Positions 9,218-17,259 are shown, counted from the first letter of the stretch. The stretch: DNA of 64,000 nt from Bacteroidia bacterium (GCA_016787895.1 JAEUTN010000014.1:310001-374000), one strand, 5' to 3'. The notes: a model not told the origin generated them from the sequence alone. Numbers and translations are program-made.

Positions 9218-9595
9218 ATGAATACCATTATCCGTCTACTGATCCTGCTTTTGCTGTGTATTACACACATTCAGGCCGGTAACAACAAATCACAAGCTTT
9301 GACCTTTGAGGACAAAAGCAAAAACACCAAAGAAGGCAAGGGTCTCATAAAACCGGACTCAGCCGTTAACATTAAGGTTTATCCCAACCCCACCTCTGAG
9401 TACATTAAGGTAGAAGGTACTACAGAAGGGGCCGAACTCTTGCTTTACAATAACAAAGGCGAATTGTTGATTAGCAAAAAAGCTCTGCCACATTCAACTC
9501 AGATTAAAATCAGCGATTTGGGAAAGGGAACCTATTACCTCAGGTATCGCCTGAATACCAACAGGTTTACTGATAAAACCATAGTTGTGAGTTAA
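9218..9595 (+). CDS. Small secreted protein consisting mainly of a T9SS sorting domain
   Basis: 125 residues: a signal peptide (1-20, leucine-rich, ends IQA), a ~30-residue charged linker, then a T9SS type A sorting domain from ~50 (INIKVYPNP-like VNIKVYPNPTSEYIKVEG, LLYNNKGELL, GTYYLRYR). There is almost no cargo domain, which is unusual; it may be a processed peptide carrier or the remnant of a longer protein. It is a single plus-strand gene between two minus-strand blocks, with a -7 element upstream and a terminator 15 bases downstream, so it is probably a real transcription unit. Confidence 0.75.
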   Translation: MNTIIRLLILLLLCITHIQAGNNKSQALTFEDKSKNTKEGKGLIKPDSAVNIKVYPNPTSEYIKVEGTTEGAELLLYNNKGELLISKKALPHSTQIKISDLGKGTYYLRYRLNTNRFTDKTIVVS

Positions 9596-9610
9596 TTGTT
9601 TAAAAAAGTA

Positions 9611-9639
9611 AAACTCCCGGACACCTGGCCCGGGAGTTT
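9611..9639. terminator. Bidirectional terminator
   Basis: Perfect 10-bp stem AAACTCCCGG / CCGGGAGTTT with a short loop. It is flanked by A-rich sequence on the left and T-rich on the right, so it can end transcription of both the 9218-9595 gene (+) and the 9667-10107 gene (-). Confidence 0.85.
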
Positions 9640-9666
9640 TTGTTTTGTCAAGGAAAGAACTGCCCC

Positions 9667-10107
9667 TTACATGTTGGAAATAATCAAAGATGCCACAAGG
9701 AGCGAGAGAAAATGATAAGAGGTGTTAATCGCAAAAAGTTTCAGGGATTTATTTTCCCAGGCCATCCTGCTCAGGTCGCCCGGCAAATAGAACCCCAGAT
9801 ACGTAAAGAAGGCTGCCGGTACCGCCATGCTGGAGGAAGTCATTTCACCTACCGGTAAACCCCAGGTCGCAGGATTCCACACTGCGATGTTGTGCGCAAA
9901 AACCCAGGCCATCAAAAAGTTTCCGACAACCATGATAATCAAGCCTCTTATGAATTCCGAAGCCGGTGGTTTCTGATCCAGGTTCAATCCGAGCTCTTTG
10001 GCCCAAAGCTTTCCGAACAAGGGGGTGTACCACAGGTATCCCAGAAAAAAGTTCGCGACCACCGCTATTCCAATGGCCATAAAATTGATTTGAATGTTTG
10101 GCATCAT
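9667..10107 (-). CDS. DUF1761 family membrane protein
   Basis: 146 residues with four predicted transmembrane helices. The N-terminal pattern (NFFLGYLWYTPLFGKLWAKE) and the spacing of the helices match DUF1761. The protein is an inner-membrane protein of unknown function. Start: two consecutive ATGs (10107, 10104); either could be used. It ends just before a bidirectional terminator and stands alone. Confidence 0.85.
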   Translation of the reverse strand: MMPNIQINFMAIGIAVVANFFLGYLWYTPLFGKLWAKELGLNLDQKPPASEFIRGLIIMVVGNFLMAWVFAHNIAVWNPATWGLPVGEMTSSSMAVPAAFFTYLGFYLPGDLSRMAWENKSLKLFAINTSYHFLSLLVASLIISNM

Positions 10108-10158
10108 TTTTTTTGGATTTAAAGTTTATACTAAGCTATGTAATTTTCTTTTATAGCC

Positions 10159-11487
10159 TTATTCCCTGATAAATTTTGCAGTACAGAGCCTTGCGTTTTG
10201 CCTGAAAGACAAAAAGTACAAGCCGGCTGGCAATTCACTCACCCTGATGGGTGTTTGTTCTGATTGAATAATAACCTGTCCGAATGAATCAATAATTTGA
10301 ATTGGGCCTGAAATCGCTCCATTGACATTGATGTGAAGTACATCGCTTACCGGATTGGGGAAAACGTTAACGTAGGGATATTCTTCTGAAGTTTCATTCA
10401 AACCGGTACCAACACACATAATGGCATTCAAACGTTTCCACATTTCATTGCAAATCAGATAAGGCACCTCGCTGTTGGTTGACGGGGCATTACCCATGCG
10501 TAAAAGCACCAGACCTTTACTTTTGGCAATGCTCATGATCTGCCCGTTTTTTCCAATTCCCGCTACCATGTCCGAAGGAGCATCCGGCGCATATGAGCCT
10601 GGTACCTGTATCTGAAGTCCCGGAACCATGTAAGAAGCTTTTCCATTCAGCCACCACAGATAACCGTAGGACAGATTAATATTTTGTGAGGTGTTTACCA
10701 TTTGATTGAGATAAACCGCATCCGCTAATAAAGTATCGCTGTTCCAAACACCATTGTTTTGAGCAAGCAGAGCAAATCGGGCCATGCTCCTCAATCTGCT
10801 GTAATAAATATTATCGTACCCTATCGTTAACCAGGTCCCGCTCATGCCGGTTTTGTTTTTCAATCGGGTTTGAGTAAAGGTGTTAATGGGTATGGATGTG
10901 GCGTTCACAATAACTTTTTCAAGCAAGGTATATGGCGCGTTATGGTAAGCCCAGCGCGTGCCTGCATCCGCCTTGTAATCCAGGCAAGTATCCAGCGTGC
11001 AATGGTTATCAGGTACCGCATCATCCAGGCCTGATGTCATTGTGAGTTGATGCCAAATAGTAATTTTCTCTTCTTTTGCAGGGGTGCAATTGGTCCAACC
11101 CGGGAGTAAATAGTCGGAAGTAGTATCGGTAATTTTTAAAAATCCTTCTTCCTGCGCCTGCCCGATTAAAAATGAAGTAAGTGTTTTTCCGGCTGAAGCC
11201 CAGTACCAGGCACTGTCTTTCGTAAAGGTGCCAAAGTATTTTTCCAAAACAATTTTGCCATCCTTCAACACCATAAAACCTTTGGTGTTTTCCTGTTGCA
11301 GGTAGTTGTACAAACTATCGATTTTATTGGTGCACCAACCCAAAGCTGCCGGAGAAAGCGTGTCCCAGGTCTCCGAACCATTGATGGGTGGAAAATACAA
11401 TGCCTGAGCCTTCCACTGGCCTGAATTCGTAAAAATCAAAAAGATCAGGGGAACTAGGGTCTTAGACAAAATGCATTTCATACACAT
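10159..11487 (-). CDS. Secreted serine hydrolase, beta-lactamase/class C (S12) fold, with T9SS domain
   Basis: 442 residues. A signal peptide (~1-29, ends KAQA) is followed by a beta-lactamase/DD-peptidase-like domain with the catalytic Ser98-x-x-Lys101 (SAGK), the second motif Tyr181-x-Asn183 (YHN) and a late GIGKNGQ segment where the third (K/H)xG motif is expected. The C-terminus is a T9SS sorting domain (VNVFPNPVSDVLHI ... AGLYFLSFR). The family includes esterases, D-aminopeptidases and penicillin-binding-like enzymes, so the substrate cannot be assigned and beta-lactam resistance should not be inferred. ATG at 11487 or 11481. It is a single gene. Confidence 0.88.
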   Translation of the reverse strand: MCMKCILSKTLVPLIFLIFTNSGQWKAQALYFPPINGSETWDTLSPAALGWCTNKIDSLYNYLQQENTKGFMVLKDGKIVLEKYFGTFTKDSAWYWASAGKTLTSFLIGQAQEEGFLKITDTTSDYLLPGWTNCTPAKEEKITIWHQLTMTSGLDDAVPDNHCTLDTCLDYKADAGTRWAYHNAPYTLLEKVIVNATSIPINTFTQTRLKNKTGMSGTWLTIGYDNIYYSRLRSMARFALLAQNNGVWNSDTLLADAVYLNQMVNTSQNINLSYGYLWWLNGKASYMVPGLQIQVPGSYAPDAPSDMVAGIGKNGQIMSIAKSKGLVLLRMGNAPSTNSEVPYLICNEMWKRLNAIMCVGTGLNETSEEYPYVNVFPNPVSDVLHINVNGAISGPIQIIDSFGQVIIQSEQTPIRVSELPAGLYFLSFRQNARLCTAKFIRE

Positions 11488-11528
11488 TAAAGATAATGCA
11501 TTCGCTTCGAATTTAAATCTGTATGGCT

Positions 11529-12164
11529 TTACTTTTTACGCAGGATGAGAATCAGGTCTGCATTATCAGGTGTATTCGGATGATTTAATTGTATCCTGCT
11601 GCTGTGTAAAAGCTCAAACCGATTTGCACCATACAACTGTTTTAGCAACTCTTCGTTGTAGTAGTACGTGTAAACCGAGCGACCCGTGCTTGCACTGCTT
11701 AGCAGGGAGGAGTTCTTATACTCTCCTTCAATGGTGCTTAGGTACATTGTACCGCCCTCCTCTAATACCCGGTAAGCGTTTTCAAACAAACGCGTTACAT
11801 CCTCTTTGTTTAGATAAGGCAAACAAAATCCCAATACAAGCGCATCAAAGGTTTGTGTTATTACGCTCAGATCTCTTGCATCCATCACCCTCACCTCCGC
11901 TGCAGGATTGTTTTTTTTTGCAAGTTCCGTCATATTAGGTGCAGCATCGGTGGCCAGTATCTGAAAATCCGGTCGTTGTGAAAGCAAATACCTGGTGATG
12001 TTACCCGGCCCGCAACCCAGCTCTAAAACTTTTGCACCCGGTTTTAAAACCTGCTCGCAGAAAAGCGTATACGTGGCGTTGTACTCCTGCAGATGAAAGT
12101 ACTTCTCCTGATACAAGTCAGCCAGGTCATTAAAGGTATTGATGCTGATTTGATTGGGGTCCAT
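11529..12164 (-). CDS. Class I SAM-dependent methyltransferase
   Basis: 211 residues. The SAM-binding motif I ELGCGPG is at 48-54, the acidic motif II (TDAAP) near 76 and a motif IV-like stretch (FDALVLGFCLPYL) near 110. The overall layout is that of Methyltransf_25/11-type small-molecule methyltransferases. The acceptor substrate is unknown. It starts three bases after the stop of the YdeI-like gene, so the two are one operon. Confidence 0.88.
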   Translation of the reverse strand: MDPNQISINTFNDLADLYQEKYFHLQEYNATYTLFCEQVLKPGAKVLELGCGPGNITRYLLSQRPDFQILATDAAPNMTELAKKNNPAAEVRVMDARDLSVITQTFDALVLGFCLPYLNKEDVTRLFENAYRVLEEGGTMYLSTIEGEYKNSSLLSSASTGRSVYTYYYNEELLKQLYGANRFELLHSSRIQLNHPNTPDNADLILILRKK

Positions 12165-12167
12165 GTG

Positions 12168-12764
12168 TTATTTTTTTGAAGGTTGGTATTGATTGGCTTT
12201 GATGTTTTTGGCTGCCAGTTGCACAATTTCTTTCAGGCGTTTCTGACGGGTTTCCATTCGTTTGGCCGTGTGTATCCATTCCAGTATTCCCCGCTTGGCC
12301 GAGGGCGAAAATGCCTCAAAGTATTTCAATGCCTTTTTGTTTTTCAACAACATGGTTTGCAGGTCCTCAGGCACGATGAGGTCCGACACATGATCCAATG
12401 CCGTCCAGGTGCCGGTGGTTTTGGCCAGGTCAATCATTTTTTGACCGGCTTCCGTCATCTTGCCTTCTTTCAATAAACGTTCCACTTTTAATTTGTTTAC
12501 TCGGCTCCAGTTGCTTTTTGGATTCCTTTTGGAAAACAATACGTAGTAACTTACAGCGTCTCTTTTTTTAGGTACTGAATCTATCCAGCCAAAACACAGG
12601 GCTTCATCCACCGCCTCAGAGTAATACACGCTGGGCACCTCGCATTTTTTTCGGTAGATGATCAAAAACACCGACTTCTGCTTGAGATGGTTTTTCTCAA
12701 GCCACTTTCTCCAGGCCAGTGCCGATTTGGCCGAGGTGGTTTTTATCCCTTCTTTGAGTTCCAT
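12168..12764 (-). CDS. YdeI/OmpD-associated family protein
   Basis: 198 residues. The motifs WRKWLEKNHLKQKSVFLIIY, EAVDEALCFGWIDS and RNPKSNWSRVNKLKVERL are characteristic of the YdeI/OmpD-associated (bacteriocin-protection-like) family. It is cytoplasmic, without signal peptide. The C-terminal half has the usual FEAFSPSAKRGILEWI segment. The biochemical function of the family is not established. It is first gene of a two-gene operon with the methyltransferase at 11529-12164. Confidence 0.88.
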   Translation of the reverse strand: MELKEGIKTTSAKSALAWRKWLEKNHLKQKSVFLIIYRKKCEVPSVYYSEAVDEALCFGWIDSVPKKRDAVSYYVLFSKRNPKSNWSRVNKLKVERLLKEGKMTEAGQKMIDLAKTTGTWTALDHVSDLIVPEDLQTMLLKNKKALKYFEAFSPSAKRGILEWIHTAKRMETRQKRLKEIVQLAAKNIKANQYQPSKK

Positions 12765-12776
12765 TATTAATGAAGG

Positions 12777-12814
12777 AAAACCTTTACTGCATAAAATCTG
12801 CCGCTAAAGGTTTT
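12777..12814 (-). terminator. Hairpin, probable terminator of the 12874-13461 gene
   Basis: Perfect 10-bp stem AAAACCTTTA / TAAAGGTTTT with an 18-base loop, 60 bases past the stop of the minus-strand gene. The T run after the stem is short, so a regulatory role for the downstream operon cannot be excluded. Confidence 0.5.
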
Positions 12815-12873
12815 CACTTACAAGATAAACAATTTGGCTTAAACTATTTCATGATTCTGGCATGGACTTTTGT

Positions 12874-13461
12874 TCAGAAGCTCAGCTGATACCCAAGGTG
12901 TAGCGCCAAAACATAAGAACAATTGCTCATTCCGTAATCCGCACCTTTTAAAACAGTGCTACCGGAGGTCACCAGCTCTTTGCCAAAATTCAACCAGGGA
13001 TTAATATAAAAACCCGAAGCTTTGAAAGGTTTGTACATGTACCCAATTCTCAGGTTAGGGTAAATGCTTTTAAACGCCGTACGTTCAGCACTGTCGTCCA
13101 TGCCCACGCTTTTGCTATAAAAAAAGGTAGACGCTCCAAAATGCCAGCCCTGGCGGTCGGGACGAATAAAATAATCGGCAAACAGGGCATAACTGGTTTC
13201 GAGTTTCAAATCCCTGAATCCCTTATCATAATTTTCTTTCGACATCATTTTGTCGGGAAAATTTGAACTGTACACCGATGCCATAAAGCTGTAGTGGTTC
13301 AATTTTTTAGGGCTGAACTTTACACTGAAGGAATAGCCTCCAAGAATAAAAGGTGCCGGATCGAGTTCCAGGGAAATGTAATTTTTTACCGGAGCGTCGG
13401 TTTGCTGCGCTCTAAGGCCAATTGTTAAGGCCATGATCAAAAGTAAGCTTGTTTTTTTCAT
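12874..13461 (-). CDS. Putative outer-membrane beta-barrel protein
   Basis: 195 residues. A clear signal peptide (MKKTSLLLIMALTIGLRAQ) is followed by alternating hydrophobic/polar strands (YISLELDPAPFILGGYSFSVKFS, LRIGYMYKPF) and a C-terminal strand ending in an aromatic (HLGYQLSF), as expected for a small outer-membrane barrel. No specific family was recognised. It sits directly downstream of the Crp/Fnr-type regulator gene on the same strand, and a TCACAT-N4-ATGTGA palindrome lies about 95 bases upstream of its start, so it could be a target of that regulator. Confidence 0.72.
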   Translation of the reverse strand: MKKTSLLLIMALTIGLRAQQTDAPVKNYISLELDPAPFILGGYSFSVKFSPKKLNHYSFMASVYSSNFPDKMMSKENYDKGFRDLKLETSYALFADYFIRPDRQGWHFGASTFFYSKSVGMDDSAERTAFKSIYPNLRIGYMYKPFKASGFYINPWLNFGKELVTSGSTVLKGADYGMSNCSYVLALHLGYQLSF

Positions 13462-13548
13462 TGTGAATGGGTTTTAAATGTTTCGGCAAAATTCTGCAGA
13501 AGCATACGGGCAGGCATTAACATTTGATAAAATGTGGCCGGGGACCCA

Positions 13549-13564
13549 TCACATTTTTATGTGA
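13549..13564 (-). promoter_or_regulatory. Operator-like palindrome TCACAT-N4-ATGTGA
   Basis: A perfect 6-bp inverted repeat with a TTTT spacer, in the 136-base gap between the Crp/Fnr-type gene and the barrel gene. An extra ATGTGG half-site lies at 13532-13537. A -7-like element (minus strand GAATTTTG) lies at 13487-13494; the centre-to-centre distance is 66 bases, about three DNA turns more than at the two related sites near 3.3 and 5.3 kb. Confidence 0.45.
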
Positions 13565-13597
13565 GAATTTAAAATTTGAACCGGATTGCGATTTTCT

Positions 13598-14212
13598 TCA
13601 GAGCCGTGGATCAAACCCTGTTAAAGGTGAGGGGCGTTCGGCCCGGAGGCGTGACAGAGACACATTGGTAATGCCCAAATAAGAGGCGATAATGGGGTGA
13701 GGGATGAGATTTTCGAGAAGTGCGTATTCCTTTCTGAATTCCTCAAGACGTTCCTTTGCGCTAAGCGTTGCCAGGGCAATTTCTTTAGTGGTTTTTTTCA
13801 GCAATTCATTTTTCAACACTTCATTTCCAAAATTCCTAATTTCAAGATCTTCAATCATCAGGTTTAAAAAAGCGGCTGCGTCAAATTCGATCACTTGCAG
13901 TTCGGTTAAAGCCTGAAAATGGTACAAAGCCTTTTCTTTTCGGGTACGGATCAAATGCGGGGGCAACACTTCTCCGGATTTGTAAAATGCAAAACTGATT
14001 TCATTGCCATCCTGATTCTGCAAAAAACTCCTGCAAAACCCCTGAACAATAACGTATTCTTTTGAATTTGTTTGTCCTGCTTTAATAAAAACCGTGTTCT
14101 TTGAAAACTCTTTTAACAGCATTAAAGGCTGCAGGGACTTTAAGGCACGGGCAGAAAGCAATTTGGTGTTAATGAAAAATTCTTCACAAATGGTATGAAG
14201 GGTTTTGCTCAT
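13598..14212 (-). CDS. Crp/Fnr-family transcriptional regulator
   Basis: 204 residues. Residues ~30-125 form a cyclic-nucleotide-binding-type beta-roll (NTVFIKAGQTNSKEYVIVQGF, DGNEISFAFYKSGEVL), then a long dimerisation helix. The C-terminus (~165-195) is a short winged-helix region with HPIIASYLGITNVSLSRLRAE, the recognition helix found in many Bacteroidota Crp-like regulators. No Cys cluster of the Fnr iron-sulfur type is seen, so the effector is unknown. It starts one base before the stop of the upstream NlpE/META gene, implying co-transcription. It is a candidate to bind the TCACAT-N4-ATGTGA sites, by position only. Confidence 0.9.
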   Translation of the reverse strand: MSKTLHTICEEFFINTKLLSARALKSLQPLMLLKEFSKNTVFIKAGQTNSKEYVIVQGFCRSFLQNQDGNEISFAFYKSGEVLPPHLIRTRKEKALYHFQALTELQVIEFDAAAFLNLMIEDLEIRNFGNEVLKNELLKKTTKEIALATLSAKERLEEFRKEYALLENLIPHPIIASYLGITNVSLSRLRAERPSPLTGFDPRL

Positions 14213-14213
14213 G

Positions 14214-15035
14214 TTATCTGAAATACACGGCCACCAGTTTGGCCAATGGGGCCATGCGGGCTTTGTTCAAACTTAAGGTGTCTCCCGCTATGGTATAGTT
14301 ATCACAGGTTTGCAGCACATTTAAAAACTCTGTCTCATATTCCATTTCCGCGCAAAACATTTTCGTGCTCATCAGAGATGAGAACTTAACGCGGTTGCCT
14401 TCGGAAAGCAGATAATTTCCACCAAAGGCATTGCAGCCTCCGTGTCCCGTTACTCTTTGATCTTTTGTTCTCAACACAAGGTGTGCTTCCCGTTTTTGGT
14501 TTTCATTCACCGCAATGGCTTTTCCTTTCAACTCTATCAGTTTCCAGTATTTTTCGCGGATGTCTTTATCAAAGTCCTGTTTTATTAAGATTGCGTTGTG
14601 TTCCAGAGGTCCTTTCATGCGTTTCCCCTCCTTATCCAATTGTATCAATTGATTTTCCCCCAACTGATACATTTCCTTTACAGCTTCTTTGGCTTTTGAT
14701 TCCTCGTTTATCTCCTCTTTTTCCCAGGGCATCAGGGTAAGGATGTTGCCCTCCCTGTTCCACTGAAAACTTCCGTACTGTGTAAACAACTCTGATGATT
14801 TTCCGGTATACTGCATACTTTTCACGTAGGTGAGGTCATTTTTAAGATGGATCATGGTGACAACGCCTTCACAATCGGCGCAGGGTAAAACGCCCCGGTA
14901 TACGCCAACCCAATCTGCCTCCTGATGTTTGTTCTTTTTGGCTTCGGTGCTTTGCCCCCCTTTTTCCTGATGTGTACAAGCCGCTATGCCCAGCAAGTAA
15001 AACAAAATCCAGCCCAAACTCTTTTTTCCTATCAT
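14214..15035 (-). CDS. Lipoprotein with NlpE-like and META domains
   Basis: 273 residues. A lipoprotein signal (YLLGIAAC, Cys20) is followed by an NlpE-like domain (~40-150) with the CADCEG (CxxC) motif and the characteristic GSFQWNREGNILTL stretch, then a META domain (~165-270; KYWKLIELKGKAI, GHGGCNAFGGNY, STKMFCAEMEYE). NlpE in enterobacteria is an outer-membrane sensor of envelope stress; META domains occur in HslJ-type envelope proteins. It is probably an envelope-stress or metal-linked lipoprotein. Its start overlaps the acetyltransferase stop by four bases, and it is followed directly by the Crp/Fnr-type gene. Confidence 0.88.
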   Translation of the reverse strand: MIGKKSLGWILFYLLGIAACTHQEKGGQSTEAKKNKHQEADWVGVYRGVLPCADCEGVVTMIHLKNDLTYVKSMQYTGKSSELFTQYGSFQWNREGNILTLMPWEKEEINEESKAKEAVKEMYQLGENQLIQLDKEGKRMKGPLEHNAILIKQDFDKDIREKYWKLIELKGKAIAVNENQKREAHLVLRTKDQRVTGHGGCNAFGGNYLLSEGNRVKFSSLMSTKMFCAEMEYETEFLNVLQTCDNYTIAGDTLSLNKARMAPLAKLVAVYFR

Positions 15036-15571
15036 ATCCGGTTTTTAAATTCAATTTCAAACAACATCAATTCTTCCTCATCGTTTGGAATTCGTATGGT
15101 TTTAATAAACGTCATTCCCAATTTCTCCAGTAAACGAATAGAAGATTCATTCTCTTTTATCGTAATGGCCTGAACTTTTGGGATTCCAAGCTTCACTCTG
15201 GCATAGTTGAGAATCGGCTCAGCACTTTCGAGGGCATATCCCCTTCCCATAAATTCAGGCAAAAAAGCAAAACCTATATCCGGCGCTTCCAGACCCTCCC
15301 GCTCCACGAGACCGCAAATGCCCAATGCCTTTCCATCGGCTTTTAACTCCACAAGCAGCATGCCGAGTCGGTTGATGGAATAACCCATCAGAACTTTTTC
15401 TTTTATGTACTCCCGAGCCGCCTCTGTAGTTTTTACATTCCGGTCACCAATGTATTTTATCCATGCCTTGGTGTTTAATAAGTTTAACACAAACTCCGCG
15501 TCATCTAATCGCATACGTCGCAACACCAATCGTTCGGTTTCAAGCAGGATGTGTTTGGTATCTTGTTGCAT
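15032..15571 (-). CDS. GNAT-family N-acetyltransferase
   Basis: 179 residues from the ATG at 15571. An upstream in-frame ATG (15658) lies inside the preceding gene, and the usual RimJ-type opening LLETERLVLRRM begins directly after 15571. The acetyl-CoA loop corresponds to LPEFMGRGYALE, and the C-terminal part NESSIRLLEKLGMTF is typical of the RimJ/RimL-like subgroup. Acceptor unknown. The start follows the stop of the MmcQ/YjbR gene with a single base between (TAA A ATG), and its own end overlaps the next gene, so it sits inside a tightly coupled operon. Confidence 0.9.
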   Translation of the reverse strand: MQQDTKHILLETERLVLRRMRLDDAEFVLNLLNTKAWIKYIGDRNVKTTEAAREYIKEKVLMGYSINRLGMLLVELKADGKALGICGLVEREGLEAPDIGFAFLPEFMGRGYALESAEPILNYARVKLGIPKVQAITIKENESSIRLLEKLGMTFIKTIRIPNDEEELMLFEIEFKNRI

Positions 15572-15572
15572 T

Positions 15573-15941
15573 TTACCCGGATGTGTTAGTGAACCGTTTT
15601 GTCTTTTTGCCGGACTTATTTCCGGTTTTCTTTTGGACAAGGAGCTCATACGCCACACTTAGTGCGTCCTTGAGCAGGTCCTTTCTCACCTTACTTAGCT
15701 CCACCATCGTCCAGCCTTGCCGGCCCCAGGCCCCCTCAACCGGATGGATAACGTTTTTATCAAATGCCGAGAAAACAGATTGGTTAATCGCATCCAGCCT
15801 GATGACTGCGCGATTGTTTTTCTCATCCAGGCTTGCGAAGATTTTGTTTTTCACCCTGAACGAGGTCTTTTCAAAATGCGGCGCTTCACTGCAATTCTCA
15901 AACTGCAGGGCCAGGGTCCGAAAAACCGCGTTGCTTACCAT
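15573..15941 (-). CDS. MmcQ/YjbR family protein
   Basis: 122 residues. The pattern FEKTSFRVKNKIFASL, AVIRLDA, IHPVEGAWGRQGWTMVEL and a final AYELLVQKK matches the MmcQ/YjbR family, a small fold with a double-wing-like DNA-binding surface. The true function is uncertain. The C-terminus is a short basic tail (KKTGNKSGKKTKR). It is the first gene of a run MmcQ-GNAT-NlpE/META-Crp. Confidence 0.87.
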   Translation of the reverse strand: MVSNAVFRTLALQFENCSEAPHFEKTSFRVKNKIFASLDEKNNRAVIRLDAINQSVFSAFDKNVIHPVEGAWGRQGWTMVELSKVRKDLLKDALSVAYELLVQKKTGNKSGKKTKRFTNTSG

Positions 15942-16002
15942 AGGTGATTATCACTTCTAAGGTAATTAAAAATAAGAAAATTCAGGTTGTTCAGTAAAGG
16001 GC

Positions 16003-16356
16003 TTATTTCCCCGCCTTTTCTGCGTTTTGTTTTACTCTTAGAGCCACAATACGTTCGATTAAATCGTAAGGCATGGGTTCATCCAGCGGAAACTGAACCG
16101 AGCCCTTGCCTTGTTTGTATCTTGCCAGCTCTTTTGCAAAAGCCTCGTGTCCTTTTGGGGTAGCATATAAACCAATGTGATTTTTGTATGCTGCAAAATA
16201 GATCAAAGGTTTACCATTGGTTTTATAACCCGGCATACCATAGGACATTCCTTCCACCGCATCCGGGGCTGATTTTTTTATAATGCGCCTGAGTTTTTTT
16301 AAAATGGTTTGAACCTTAGGCGGAAAGGCAAGTCCATATTCTTCAATGGCATCCAT
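16003..16356 (-). CDS. DUF1801 (YdhG/YobT-like) protein
   Basis: 117 residues. Motifs APDAVEGMSYGMPGYK and PLIYFAAYKNHIGLYATPKG, with a C-terminal RIVALRVKQN, are characteristic of DUF1801, related to the YdhG/Frataxin-like 'iron chaperone' fold. Cytoplasmic. It is the last gene of the ArsR-AHSA1-DoxX-DUF1801 operon, 11 bases after the DoxX gene. Confidence 0.85.
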   Translation of the reverse strand: MDAIEEYGLAFPPKVQTILKKLRRIIKKSAPDAVEGMSYGMPGYKTNGKPLIYFAAYKNHIGLYATPKGHEAFAKELARYKQGKGSVQFPLDEPMPYDLIERIVALRVKQNAEKAGK

Positions 16357-16367
16357 TGTGAATGTTT

Positions 16368-16751
16368 TTAATGCACTTCTTTAAATCTTGCACTGTGCAA
16401 TTTGGTATTGTAATAGTAAGAAGCGGCCAACACTGCAAACACCAAAACCATAACCAGCATGCCTGGATCGAAGCCTTGTTTTGCAACAATCGAGTACACC
16501 GCACCAATGAGGTCAAACGTTAAACCGGCATAGGCCCATTCTTTTAATTTGTTCAAACCCGGAATAAGAATAGCGATGGAGCCCAGGATCTTTGCAAAAC
16601 CAATAAAGGGAATAAAATAGTCCGGATAGCCCAAATCCCCGATAAATTTTACAGCATCTGCCGACATTAAAAGGTCAGGGATGGCCGAAAACAGCATAAA
16701 GGCAGCAAACAATCCGGTGCTGGTCCAATAGATGATTTTGTCTTTTTTCAT
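16368..16751 (-). CDS. DoxX-family membrane protein
   Basis: 127 residues with four predicted transmembrane helices. YWTSTGLFAAFMLFSAIPDLL, PDYFIPFIGFAKILGSIAIL and KEWAYAGLTFDLIGA match the DoxX family. The family includes subunits of quinol oxidases and stress-linked membrane complexes, but the role of this short form is not known. One base separates its start from the stop of the AHSA1 gene. Confidence 0.88.
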   Translation of the reverse strand: MKKDKIIYWTSTGLFAAFMLFSAIPDLLMSADAVKFIGDLGYPDYFIPFIGFAKILGSIAILIPGLNKLKEWAYAGLTFDLIGAVYSIVAKQGFDPGMLVMVLVFAVLAASYYYNTKLHSARFKEVH

Positions 16752-16752
16752 G

Positions 16753-17259
16753 TCATATGTTTTTTAAATGTAGTAAAACTTCATCCAATCCTTCAAGGGC
16801 TGCGGTCATGCCTTCTTTAAAGCCCATTTGAATAATGGCTTCCAACTGCGCCAGGTCGGCATAGGTGCTGAGGTATTCTACCAGAGTGGTTTTTCCCTTT
16901 GCTGTAAATTCCACCTCCCATTTTGCCTGAGGCAGATCTTTGTTTATCCTCGCCTCGGCATCGGTAAAACAATCGAGACCGGAATACATTTTTTGAACCT
17001 GAATTTTTAAAAAACTCATCAAACCCCAGTGTTCTTCTCCTGCAGGACCACACATGGCATAGTGCCAATGCCCGCCTTCCCTGAAATCCATGGTTTTAGT
17101 TCTGGCTTTCCAGGGTTTCGGGGCCCACCACTGGTCCAGCAATTCAGGTTTGGTGTAAGCGTCCCACACCAAAGGAAGTTCCGCGTCGAATTCTCTTCGA
17201 ATGCGGATGCTTTTGTTTTCTTTGTCGACAATAAAGTCGAATTGCAATTGGGTTTTCAT
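16753..17259 (-). CDS. SRPBCC/AHSA1-domain protein
   Basis: 168 residues. The opening after a short N-terminus (IRIRREFDAELPLVWDAYTKPELLDQWW, of which only the core is quoted: VWDAYTKPELLDQWWAP) and GHWHYAMCGPAGEEHWG are the AHSA1 (activator of Hsp90 ATPase homologue 1-like) signature in the START-like fold, which forms a deep hydrophobic ligand pocket. Ligand unknown. Its start overlaps the ArsR stop by four bases (ATGA), so the regulator and this protein are translationally coupled, a pairing common in bacteria. Confidence 0.9.
   Translation of the reverse strand: MKTQLQFDFIVDKENKSIRIRREFDAELPLVWDAYTKPELLDQWWAPKPWKARTKTMDFREGGHWHYAMCGPAGEEHWGLMSFLKIQVQKMYSGLDCFTDAEARINKDLPQAKWEVEFTAKGKTTLVEYLSTYADLAQLEAIIQMGFKEGMTAALEGLDEVLLHLKNI

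Noticed and set aside
10159..11487. Antibiotic-resistance beta-lactamase
   Set aside because: Only the S12 fold motifs are visible; the family is mostly esterases and peptidases, and the T9SS domain suggests an exported enzyme.
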